From contig SVRP01000001.1 in the NCBI GenBank assembly GCA_015064735.1, positions 1 through 64,000 of the forward strand: a stretch of 64,000 bases of DNA, in the 5' to 3' direction. The stretch comes from Oscillospiraceae bacterium. Lineage in GTDB: Bacteria; Bacillota; Clostridia; Oscillospirales; CAG-272. Below, piece after piece: positions 1-6,866 of the stretch. The translations under genes and the position numbers were made by a program. Positions within the stretch are counted from its first letter, which is position 1; each line of letters opens with the position of its first letter. The notes beneath the pieces were generated by a model that was given only the letters and a program-made list of their open reading frames with translations, was not told the DNA's origin and did not search any database.

Positions 1-125
1 CCCCTTTAGGGGCATGCCTGTGAAAGTCGTGCGGTTGGCAGACTTTTCGACGAGCCTATAGGCTCAGCCTGTGACATGCCCCAAGGGGGCTATTGCAAGC
101 CACCAGCACGGCTGGTGGTCATGAC
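1..125. repeat. Multi-hairpin dispersed element, copy 1 (possibly an IS200/IS605 right end or omega-RNA scaffold remnant)
   Basis: The segment folds into several stems: CCCCTTTAGGGG at the window edge, GAGCCTATAGGCTC, GCCCCAAGGGGGC and a terminal CCACCAGC-ACG-GCTGGTGG. The distant GGGGCATG and CATGCCCC could also pair. A second copy lies at about 5240-5357. The last stem covaries between copies (A-T becomes G-C, G-C becomes G-T), which suggests selection on an RNA or single-stranded DNA fold. The element ends 8 bases from the stop codon of the gene at 133. Assignment to TnpB-type elements is inference from the hairpin-rich end; no transposase gene is present. The left edge may lie outside the window. 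Confidence 0.5.
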
Positions 126-132
126 TTTAGGA

Positions 133-1518
133 CTATTTCGCCAAATATTCCTCAAGGCACTCACCCGAATAATACATTTCGGTTGCCGCCTGTCTTCCGA
201 CAAATCGGTAGTGCCAAGGCTCGTAGCTGTAACCGGTGATTGCAAGCTTTTCGGGCTCTTTGGGAAATCTCAGTATAAATCCGAATTTATAGGCATTTTC
301 GGACAGCCACTTGAATGCGTCTGACTTTTCAAAATCCACGGTGAGCTTGTCGTTAAGAGCCTTTGTTGAAAAATCCAGACAAAGTCCCGATTGGTGCTCA
401 CTTTCACCTGGGCGGGCGGAGAATTCGGATGCTTTTTTCTGAGCCTCCTCCCATGAATATCCCTGACCCACGAATCTGTCCACGTAGGTTTCCCAGTAAA
501 GCTCAATCTGACGCTTGTAGCTTCGGTAGGAGCTTGTTACGAAAATATCCTCTATGCCTGCCGCCTCCATTTCAAGCATCATGGCGTACAAGGCTCTTTC
601 GGCATCATAGACGAGCTGTTGATTTTCGTTGTCGGTCTTTGCTTCGACCTTTGTAAGCTCCTCGGGTACGTAGTCCTCTGCAAGATGGACGTTTCTGTTT
701 ACGAGCAAAAGATATTCCGCTGTGATATTTTCAAGGTAGGGGTCCATGTTCAGAATATAGTCGTACTTGTAAACGGGAGGCTCGGACCATGCCGCGGGGA
801 TAAATCTTGTGCTTGACATTACCTTGGTTTCTCCCTTATCGTAAAGGGTGTATTTGGGGTCGATATAGATAGTGCGGCTTTCTGGGTCGTACTGTATACG
901 CATGGTATCGGGAGAAATGATTTTTTCAAGAAATGAAAGGGGAACAAGGCATTTTTCCTTGCTGACGTATGCGGCGATACCTGCTTTTTTTAATCCGTCC
1001 ACGGTGGACGCTCTTATTTCGGTACGTCTGCCGTTTATGATGGCGTAGCCGTTTTCATTTTCGAATATTATGTATGATCCGTTTTTCGACGTGAACTGTA
1101 TTTTTGACTCGGTGCCGCTTAGCATCATTTCCGTTGCATGGGCTATTTTTCTCATGTCGATATACAGAACGTCGTTTATAACGGCTTCCTTTTTGGAGAT
1201 CTCATATTGAGTTTCACCGTCTATAACAAAGGTGTATTTTCGATTGCTTCTTACAAGAGCCGATATACCCACAACGCATCCGAAAATAATTCCTGCCACC
1301 AGAACGACCGCCAAAAACAGAGAGCATACGGCAAGGAGCTTATTCTTTTTAATAAGACGGAAGAGCTTTGCCCTATCGGAATTGTCGTGAGGGGGAAGCT
1401 TGCTTCTGTCTATCTTGGAGCCTTGTATGCTTGCTTTTAAGAGTGCAAGCTCATCTTCGGACAGGGGTTCAACCTTCTCCTCGGGCTCCGAAAATTGATT
1501 TTCAAAATCCTTTTTCAT
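133..1518 (-). CDS. VanY-like D-alanyl-D-alanine carboxypeptidase (peptidase M15B), membrane-anchored
   Basis: Likely trims the terminal D-Ala of peptidoglycan stem peptides at the outer face of the membrane. The 461-residue protein has a charged cytoplasmic head, one membrane helix at about 61-83, a stalk of about 200 residues resembling the copper-amine-oxidase N-terminal-like domains used as wall-binding modules, and a C-terminal M15B domain. The domain shows SSYRSYKRQ (near 328), the zinc motif SEHQSGLCLDF (near 373) and EPWHYRF (near 434), supplying the His, Asp, Glu and His expected of VanY/DacY enzymes. It is last in a minus-strand operon, 11 bases after the methyltransferase gene. There are no vanR/S/H/A neighbours, so it is probably a housekeeping wall enzyme rather than a resistance gene. 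The ribosome site is weak (AAGG). Confidence 0.88.
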   Translation of the reverse strand: MKKDFENQFSEPEEKVEPLSEDELALLKASIQGSKIDRSKLPPHDNSDRAKLFRLIKKNKLLAVCSLFLAVVLVAGIIFGCVVGISALVRSNRKYTFVIDGETQYEISKKEAVINDVLYIDMRKIAHATEMMLSGTESKIQFTSKNGSYIIFENENGYAIINGRRTEIRASTVDGLKKAGIAAYVSKEKCLVPLSFLEKIISPDTMRIQYDPESRTIYIDPKYTLYDKGETKVMSSTRFIPAAWSEPPVYKYDYILNMDPYLENITAEYLLLVNRNVHLAEDYVPEELTKVEAKTDNENQQLVYDAERALYAMMLEMEAAGIEDIFVTSSYRSYKRQIELYWETYVDRFVGQGYSWEEAQKKASEFSARPGESEHQSGLCLDFSTKALNDKLTVDFEKSDAFKWLSENAYKFGFILRFPKEPEKLAITGYSYEPWHYRFVGRQAATEMYYSGECLEEYLAK

Positions 1519-1529
1519 GTATTATTACC

Positions 1530-2084
1530 TTAAGGTTTATTTTCGATTATAATAAAGAACGGAGAGGTGGGAGAATTGAGAATGTTTATTCTCGTTGCGC
1601 AGAGCTTATATCTTGAAAGCGAGGAGAGATATTCGCATATCATTTTTCCCTCGGCTTCTCCCTCGGCATGACCGGGATAAACGGCGATAAGAATTATAGC
1701 GTCCTTGTCCATAAGGTCTATTGCCGCTTCGATAGCCGGGAGAGTGGTCTCTCTCATGGTGGTTACGGTTTTGTCGCTTCCCGGAAGGTAACCGAGGTTG
1801 AACATACCCGCCTTTATGGGAACGTCAACGTATTTTTTTACGTTGTGATGAGAGTCGAGAATAAGAGTATAGTTGTCGGGGCAGCCGGCTTTCCTTAAAT
1901 TTTCCGACGTAGACGCAAGAGCCATTTCCTGAACGTCAAAGGCAAAGACGTGTCCGAATTCGCCTACTGTTTTAGAAAGGAATTCCGTATCGTGTCCGTT
2001 GCCCATTGTAAAGTCTACGGCGATATCACCTTCCTTTAGGTGAGTAAGTATAAAATGCTTCTGAAGGTCAAGCAGGTCGATCAT
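1530..2084 (-). CDS. mnmM: MnmM/YtqB-type class I SAM-dependent methyltransferase (tRNA wobble-uridine modification)
   Basis: The 184-residue single-domain Rossmann methyltransferase has motif I VDFTMGNGHDTEFL (near 24-37), the acidic motif II residue in FAFDVQ, and the family-typical FNLGYLPGSDK in place of a plain NPPY motif. This pattern matches the YtqB family (Pfam rRNA_methylase), whose Bacillus subtilis member was shown to be MnmM, which methylates the aminomethyl group of 5-aminomethyl-2-thiouridine at position 34 of tRNAs. The length is normal for the family. It starts at ATG with GGAGG seven bases upstream and lies between the DUF6062 gene (18 bases upstream) and the carboxypeptidase gene, so it is co-transcribed with both. 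Family assignment is firm; the exact tRNA substrate is inferred. Confidence 0.82.
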   Translation of the reverse strand: MIDLLDLQKHFILTHLKEGDIAVDFTMGNGHDTEFLSKTVGEFGHVFAFDVQEMALASTSENLRKAGCPDNYTLILDSHHNVKKYVDVPIKAGMFNLGYLPGSDKTVTTMRETTLPAIEAAIDLMDKDAIILIAVYPGHAEGEAEGKMICEYLSSLSRYKLCATRINILNSPTSPFFIIIENKP

Positions 2085-2102
2085 GTTAAGCCTCCGTAAG
2101 AA

Positions 2103-2831
2103 TCAAAATTTTTTGTTTTTCTTTTGTTCGGGCGGACGGTGAAGGTCGGAGCGAAGGAATTTTATAGCTCGCTCAACCGCATCCTTTGAATTGTACCAAG
2201 GCTCTTCGTCGTAGCGGTAGTCGAATTTCTTGCAGAACCAGCTTACGTCCTCTTTTAGGGTATCCATATATCCGTTTACGATAGACGAAGCAAGCTTTTC
2301 GAATTCGGCAAACTCCTTTTTGTCCATTCTCTTGCTTGCAACCTCAAGCATACGGCGGTAGTGTGGGAGACAGAAGTAGGGCTGAGCCGAAAATTTGGGG
2401 CGGAAATCCTCGTCGCTTTCAAAAAGAAGAACGGCGGTCTCGATCATATGAGCAAAATTAAATTCTATTCTTTTGCAGACGTAACAGCTTTCTTCTAAAG
2501 CGGCTATTCTTTTCATGGGCTTCTGACCCGGGGAAGAAAAGAGCTTTCCGTCAAGTATATCGCCCCGGAGCTCATCAAGATGGCTCTCAAGGGTCAGCGC
2601 CATTCCAAGGCGGTTCTTGCGCACGAACATCATATCGTAATGAGTCTTGCAAAAGCCTTCCTTGTTGGTTTTTATTCTTATATCGGGCTCCATCATCGAA
2701 GCTCCGAGGATAAGCTCAAGCTCGTTATCCTCAAGCTTGTTGTAGAGTCTGCAAAAGGGACAGCCGCACTCTTTGTCGGCGGCGGATTCCTCAAATGCCT
2801 CGTTTACCGGAATTGTATAGATCTGTTCCAT
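2103..2831 (-). CDS. DUF6062 family Cys/His-rich protein
   Basis: A cytoplasmic protein of 242 residues with no signal or membrane segment. It carries spaced Cys/His groups: CGCPFC near 23, FCKTHYD, CYVCKRIEFN in the middle, YFCLPHYRRM and SWFCKKFDYR. Two CxxC-plus-CxxH sets suggest metal binding, possibly a duplicated zinc or iron-sulfur fold. It resembles the DUF6062 proteins of Clostridia, whose function is unknown. It is the first gene of the three-gene minus-strand operon, with ribosome site TTGGAGA, and its promoter overlaps that of the divergent glycosylase gene. Pairing with MnmM suggests, but does not show, a link to RNA metabolism. Confidence 0.7.
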   Translation of the reverse strand: MEQIYTIPVNEAFEESAADKECGCPFCRLYNKLEDNELELILGASMMEPDIRIKTNKEGFCKTHYDMMFVRKNRLGMALTLESHLDELRGDILDGKLFSSPGQKPMKRIAALEESCYVCKRIEFNFAHMIETAVLLFESDEDFRPKFSAQPYFCLPHYRRMLEVASKRMDKKEFAEFEKLASSIVNGYMDTLKEDVSWFCKKFDYRYDEEPWYNSKDAVERAIKFLRSDLHRPPEQKKNKKF

Positions 2832-2873
2832 ATAGTCTCCAAAAAATTGTCATTATTTAAGAGCAAATTTCTC

Positions 2874-2930
2874 TTGAAAGGGAAGTACGTTATATGATAT
2901 AATTATATCATAAGATCAACACTTTTTCAA
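2874..2930. promoter_or_regulatory. Divergent promoters with overlapping -10 boxes in a palindrome
   Basis: The perfect 18-base palindrome ATGATATAATTATATCAT (2894-2911) holds a rightward TATAAT (2898-2903) and, on the other strand, a leftward TATAAT (2902-2907). Each has a TTGAAA -35: rightward at 2874-2879 (18-base spacer) and leftward at 2925-2930 (17-base spacer). The boxes share bases, so polymerase can probably occupy only one direction at a time. Confidence 0.7.
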
Positions 2931-2962
2931 GAGATATTTGTTTTGACGGGGGATTTTTTATT

Positions 2963-3874
2963 ATGACCTTGGTTACAGAGGAAAAGATAGGTGCTCTGTC
3001 TTATGTTTCCGTGCGTACAGACGGAGCATTTGACGTGGGAAAGACCTTTGATTGCGGTCAGTGCTTTCGCTTTGACAGAGTGGAACACAGTCGCCATGAA
3101 TGTGAATATTCGGGAGTAGCCTTTGGCAGAGCGGTATCCTTTGCGTCCGACGGAGATATGCTCTGCATATACAATTCCACGGCGGAGGACTACGAAAAAA
3201 TCTGGAAGCACTATCTGGGGCTTGATACCGATTACGCGGCTGTTGACCGAGACCTGCTCTCGCGTTGCAAGAGCGATGCTTTTACCGAGGCGGTAGCATA
3301 CGGAAGCGGAATCCGTATACTGAATCAGGAGCCCTATGAAGCTCTGATATCCTTTATAATTTCTCAGAATAATAACATTCCGAGAATAAAACAGATAATA
3401 GAGCGTCTTTCCTCTGTTTGCGGAAAAAAAACAGAGGTTTGTGAGGAAATGGAAGCTCACCTGTCGGGTAAGTCCTCTCTTTGCGCATTTCCCGAAGCCG
3501 AAGCGCTTCACGGTCTTGGGGTTGACGGTCTGTTTGCCGCTAAGACGGGATTTCGTGCGAAGTACATATACGATGCCCTCGAAAAAATACTCAGCGGCGA
3601 GGTTGATTTGTCGGTAATTCCAACACTTGAAGATACCGAAAAGGGAATAGAGTATTTGTGCAAGATAAAGGGGATAGGTCCCAAGGTCGCGTCCTGCATA
3701 TTGCTCTTTTCCTGTGAAAGATACGATGCTTTCCCCGTTGACGTCTGGATAAAAAGGGCGATGCAAAGATATTTCCCCGATTCCGATTTTACCCCCGGGA
3801 TTTTCGGGGAGTATGCGGGAATTGCTCAGCAATATCTCTTCTATTACGAAAGATACCTCGGCGGACAGAAATGA
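2963..3874 (+). CDS. ogg: 8-oxoguanine DNA glycosylase/AP lyase, OGG1 type
   Basis: Excises 8-oxoguanine opposite cytosine and nicks the abasic site, as part of base-excision repair. The 303-residue protein has the OGG1 N-terminal domain with FDCGQCFRFDR near 30, the helix-hairpin-helix IKGIGPKVASC and the downstream PVDVW. Lys241 is the expected Schiff-base nucleophile and Asp260 the catalytic aspartate; the 19-residue spacing equals that of human OGG1 (249/268). This is the eukaryote-like OGG1 family found in many Clostridia rather than MutM/Fpg. It is a single-gene unit, divergent from the DUF6062 operon, and closed by the hairpin at 3902. Little doubt about the call. Confidence 0.92.
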   Translation: MTLVTEEKIGALSYVSVRTDGAFDVGKTFDCGQCFRFDRVEHSRHECEYSGVAFGRAVSFASDGDMLCIYNSTAEDYEKIWKHYLGLDTDYAAVDRDLLSRCKSDAFTEAVAYGSGIRILNQEPYEALISFIISQNNNIPRIKQIIERLSSVCGKKTEVCEEMEAHLSGKSSLCAFPEAEALHGLGVDGLFAAKTGFRAKYIYDALEKILSGEVDLSVIPTLEDTEKGIEYLCKIKGIGPKVASCILLFSCERYDAFPVDVWIKRAMQRYFPDSDFTPGIFGEYAGIAQQYLFYYERYLGGQK

Positions 3875-3901
3875 TACGGGGACGAATAAAATTTTACACA
3901 C

Positions 3902-3928
3902 GGGCTCTCTACGCTGAGAGCCTTTTTG
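3902..3928 (+). terminator. Rho-independent terminator of the ogg gene
   Basis: The stem GGCTCTC/GAGAGCC with a six-base loop is followed directly by TTTTTG, 28 bases after the ogg stop codon. Confidence 0.85.
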
Positions 3929-4019
3929 TATATAAAAATGCATCCCCGCAAATGCTGAAGTGAAAACCAAACGCAGAGTTACGCTTGGCATGTAACACGT
4001 AGCCGTTTTCTAAGGATGT

Positions 4020-4093
4020 TTGACACGCTGATGGGGAGTATCGGAGCGTCAGCCGACGAGGCGACTATGTTTTTCAAGCACACCGACGGATAC
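4020..4093. repeat. Dispersed repeat, copy 1 (inverted partner at 59880-59940)
   Basis: Contains TGACACGCTGA and AGCCGACGAGGCGACTAT followed by a T-run, ending in GACGGATA. The reverse complement of 59880-59940 has the same words in the same order. Nothing else was recognised between 3929 and 4170. Confidence 0.6.
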
Positions 4094-4170
4094 GGTACAC
4101 AATTTCATTATTAACCGCCATTCCCACAATTTTCTTTCAAAAACATTTTCCAATATAATTGACAAAATAG

Positions 4171-5216
4171 AGTTGTGGGCGCAGTATGTATCTATGTCGA
4201 TGGTGGCACAGCTAACTTCCCGAACCAAGTAATTGCGAACATATTTTCTCGCAGGGCTCTCCTCATCCGTCGCTCGCAAGCTCGCGCCACCTTCCCCGCT
4301 GGGGAAGGCTTTTTGTTAGTTGAACATCGAACGGACAGCCGAGGACGTCTGTCCCTACGGGTTTTGGGTTGGAAAACAAAGAAAAAGCGTTGTTCCTTTG
4401 TCTGTCCGCTCCCAAACGCACCGTATAATAAATTTCGCACATTCTCTGTTGTAGGGCGCGAAGTCCTCGACGCGCCACCTCGTTACGCAAATCTAACCTT
4501 AGCCTTCCCCAGCGGGGAAGGGGGACCACGAAGTGGGGGATGAGGAGAGTTGTGGGCGCAGTATGTACCGATGTCGATGGTGGCACAGCTAACTTCCCGA
4601 ACCAAGTAATTGCGAACATATTTTCTCGCAGGGCTCTCCTCATCCGTCGCTCGCAAGCTCGCGCCACCTTCCCCGCTGGGGAAGGCTTTTTGTTAGTTAC
4701 ACGTCGAGCGGGATGTCGAGGGCGCCATCCCCTACAGGTTTTGGGTTGGAAAACAAAGAAAAAGCGTTGTTCCTTTGTCTGTCCGCTTCCCCAACGCACC
4801 GTATAATGAATTTCGTACATTCTCTGTTGTAGGGCGCGACGTCCTCGACGCGCCGCCTCGTTACGCAACTATAACTTTAGCCTTCCCCAGCGGGGAAGGT
4901 GGATGCCACGTAGCGTAGCGGAGTAGGCAGACGGATGAGGAGAGTTGTGGGCGCAGTATGTACCGATGTCGATGGTGGCATAGCTAACATCCCGAACTAA
5001 GTGAATGCGAACATATTTTCTCGCAGGGCTCTCCTCATCCCCCACTTCGTGGTCCCCCTTCCCCGCTGGGGAAGGCTTTTTGTTAGTTGCACATCGAACG
5101 GACAGCCGAGGACGTCTGTCCCTACGGGTTTGTGGGGATTTTAAATAAAATGCGCTATTCCTCAGATTGTACATTCTGCAACGCAAACAAACCTTAGCCT
5201 TCCCCAGCGGGGAAGG
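4171..5216. repeat. Three tandem copies of an inverted-repeat (MITE-like) element
   Basis: Units start with GAGTTGTGGGCGCAGTATGT at 4171, 4547 and 4942 (periods 376 and 395); the third is shortened and ends near 5216. In each, an approximately 83-base lead is followed by a body starting CTCTCCTCATCC (4257, 4634, 5029). In copies 1 and 2 the body ends in the inverse GGATGAGGAGAG (4538-4549, 4933-4944). Inside the tips sit the hairpins CCTTCCCCGCTGGGGAAGG and the inverse CCTTCCCCAGCGGGGAAGG. No transposase gene is present, and reading frames through the units differ between copies and look non-coding. Confidence 0.8.
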
Positions 5217-5239
5217 CAAACGTGAAGTGCTTGCCACAT

Positions 5240-5357
5240 TTGTGGCGGTAGTGCAAGACACGCAAGTGGCGAATCATTCGACGAGCCTATATGCTCATCG
5301 TGTGGAATGCCCCACGTGGATAGGTGCAAGCCACCGGTACGGTCGGTGGTTATGACA
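5240..5357. repeat. Multi-hairpin dispersed element, copy 2
   Basis: Aligns with 1-125 through TTCGACGAGCCTATA, GCTCA, a GAATGCCCCACG segment and GCAAGCCACCGGTACGGTCGGTGG. The 3' stem is kept by compensatory changes relative to copy 1, while the middle stem is weaker here. It lies just beyond the third tandem repeat, and its end is 15 bases from the stop codon of the gene at 5372. Confidence 0.5.
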
Positions 5358-5371
5358 TACATGGAGCTTTA

Positions 5372-5593
5372 TCACAAATCGTACAGCTCAGAGAGAAGGT
5401 CATCAAGGACGTCATATATCTGCTCAGGGTCAAGCGCTTCTTCGGTCAATCTGTCGCACAATTCCCGTATCGCGCGTTCCTCGCAGCAAACGTCGGAAAT
5501 ATACTCCACCAAATTCCCGTCTGCATATATCTTAATACCGTACGTTTTATTATCATGTAAAAATTCCGTCTCAACGCTATAATAGTACTTCAC
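5372..5593 (-). CDS. Small acidic protein, DUF6514-like
   Basis: A 73-residue acidic protein starting at GTG with AAAGGAAA upstream. An N-terminal beta-hairpin-like part (KYYYSVETEF, KTYGIKIYADG) is followed by EYISDVCCEERAIREL and a helical DPEQIYDVLDDLLSEL tail. The pattern (YGI, ISDV, then a DVLDD tail) resembles the short Clostridia proteins of family DUF6514, whose function is unknown. It stands alone between the repeat island and the repressor gene transcribed the other way. Codon use looks ordinary and the frame is free of repeats, so it is probably real. Confidence 0.6.
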   Translation of the reverse strand: MKYYYSVETEFLHDNKTYGIKIYADGNLVEYISDVCCEERAIRELCDRLTEEALDPEQIYDVLDDLLSELYDL

Positions 5594-5694
5594 CGCAAAT
5601 TTCCTTTTTTTACTAAATTATCAGCAATAATATTGCGGATAATATTATATAACGCAAACATTTTGCTGTCAAGAGGTTTATGGTGAAAATTCGC

Positions 5695-5740
5695 TTGAAA
5701 AGCTTATTTTTTTTGATATAATGTACTTAAAGTATTAAGT
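5695..5740 (+). promoter_or_regulatory. Promoter and candidate operator of the repressor-protease pair
   Basis: TTGAAA (5695-5700), a 16-base spacer and TATAAT (5717-5722) are followed at once by the dyad ACTTAA-AGTA-TTAAGT (5725-5740). A dyad over the transcription start just ahead of a Cro/CI-type gene is the usual site for autorepression; binding itself is inferred. Confidence 0.55.
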
Positions 5741-5754
5741 TATGGAGAAAGAAA

Positions 5755-6234
5755 ATGCCCGAAAGCAAGAAAGGTGCTCAGCCCCGGTACAATTACACAG
5801 GCTTTTGCATTCGCTCCCTTCGCAGAGGAAAGGGCGAATCTCAAAAGGAATTGGCAAAACAACTGAATAAGAGCGAAAGCGCCGTAAGAATGTGGGAGCT
5901 TGGCAAATCCGAGCCCGACATAGAAACCCTTAAGCTTATTGCAGGACATTTCGGCGTTTCGGTCGCCTATCTTATTGATGAACGCTATACCACAGCTATG
6001 CCCGATGAAAACGACCTCTACGAATATGAGCGTCTACTCATAAAAGCCTACCGCGAAAATCCCGAAATGCACGATGCCGTAAATATGCTCCTTGGAATCG
6101 ATTCCGATGAATACGTCCGCCTTTATGCTGCCGCAAGATCTGTCAAGCCAAAGAAGGACGGCATCGAATATCACAAAAAAGACGAATGGGAAAGACTCAG
6201 CTCTCTCCCCGAAACCGACGATCCCCTCTTATAA
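5755..6234 (+). CDS. XRE/Cro-CI family transcriptional repressor (ImmR-like)
   Basis: A 159-residue DNA-binding protein. The N-terminal helix-turn-helix (about 15-75) runs through LRRGKGESQKELAKQLNKSE, SAVRMWELGKSEPD and LKLIAGHFGVSVAYLID. The C-terminal half is acidic with repeated Tyr/Arg and a DEW-rich tail, and could be the contact or cleavage region for the protease encoded next. The stop codon is six bases ahead of the protease ATG, a coupled arrangement like immR-immA of ICEBs1. No integrase or excision gene is nearby, so the pair may be a domesticated remnant or a stand-alone stress switch. HTH call certain; pairing inferred. Confidence 0.88.
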   Translation: MPESKKGAQPRYNYTGFCIRSLRRGKGESQKELAKQLNKSESAVRMWELGKSEPDIETLKLIAGHFGVSVAYLIDERYTTAMPDENDLYEYERLLIKAYRENPEMHDAVNMLLGIDSDEYVRLYAAARSVKPKKDGIEYHKKDEWERLSSLPETDDPLL

Positions 6235-6240
6235 CAAGAT

Positions 6241-6828
6241 ATGTATTACGGTATTTACAAGGACATTAGAGAAGGCGCGTGGATATGCCTTAGGGATTCG
6301 GGCATCGACCGACTTCCGGTTGACGTTTTGAAAATTGCAAGGGCTGCAGGAATCCGTGTTGTAAGAAACAGTCTTGCAAACGTTTTAAAGTCTGACGAGC
6401 TTGGAAAAACATTATACGACGGTAGCAATTGGTTGATCGTATACGATGACAGCCGTTCTACCTCAGAAGCAAGAATTACCATCGCGCATGAAATCGGTCA
6501 TATTCTTCTCGGCCACGAGCTCAAGCATATTAAGTATGCTAAGACAAAGGAATTTGACAAACAGCCATTATCCGAACAGCAGGCAGAAATGTTTGCAACG
6601 AGGCTTTTGTGTCCCGCCTGCGTTTTATGGAAGCTTGATCTCCACACTCCCCACGAGATCGCCGAATATTGCAGAGTTCCCATGGATATGGCAAAGGAAC
6701 GGGGAAGAAGAATGAAAATCCTCTATGAGAGAAATATGTTTCTCTCAAGCGATATTGAAAAGGAAGTTTTCGCAAAATTCGAGAATTACCTGAATGAGGA
6801 AATTAAAAGAAAAGCTAAAATGAAGTAA
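6241..6828 (+). CDS. ImmA/IrrE family metallo-endopeptidase
   Basis: A zinc protease of 195 residues that in known pairs cleaves the cognate XRE repressor to induce genes. The zincin motif is H83-E84-I-G-H87 within ITIAHEIGHILLGHE, and the downstream QQAEMFATRLLCP segment supplies the usual third ligand region (Glu near 117). The N-terminal part (IARAAGIRVVRNSL) is typical of the COG2856 domain. It has only a weak ribosome site and starts six bases after the repressor, which suggests translational coupling. The likely substrate is the neighbour protein; the inducing signal is unknown. Confidence 0.9.
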   Translation: MYYGIYKDIREGAWICLRDSGIDRLPVDVLKIARAAGIRVVRNSLANVLKSDELGKTLYDGSNWLIVYDDSRSTSEARITIAHEIGHILLGHELKHIKYAKTKEFDKQPLSEQQAEMFATRLLCPACVLWKLDLHTPHEIAEYCRVPMDMAKERGRRMKILYERNMFLSSDIEKEVFAKFENYLNEEIKRKAKMK

Positions 6829-6866
6829 AAAAACGCTTTTGCCGCGGCAAAAGCGTTTTCTATTAT
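6829..6866. terminator. Bidirectional terminator between immA-like gene and yqhQ
   Basis: AAAACGCTTTTGCC/GGCAAAAGCGTTTT forms a perfect stem with A and T tracts on both sides, serving the converging transcription units. Confidence 0.88.

Noticed and set aside
133..1518. Vancomycin-resistance vanY
   Set aside because: Only the peptidase family matches; no vanHAX or two-component genes occur nearby, and the operon is housekeeping.
4049..5261. Several reading frames across the tandem repeats, on both strands
   Set aside because: They follow repeat units, differ in frame and end between copies, are full of Arg/Ser/Pro and lack ribosome sites; similarity between them is DNA repeat similarity.
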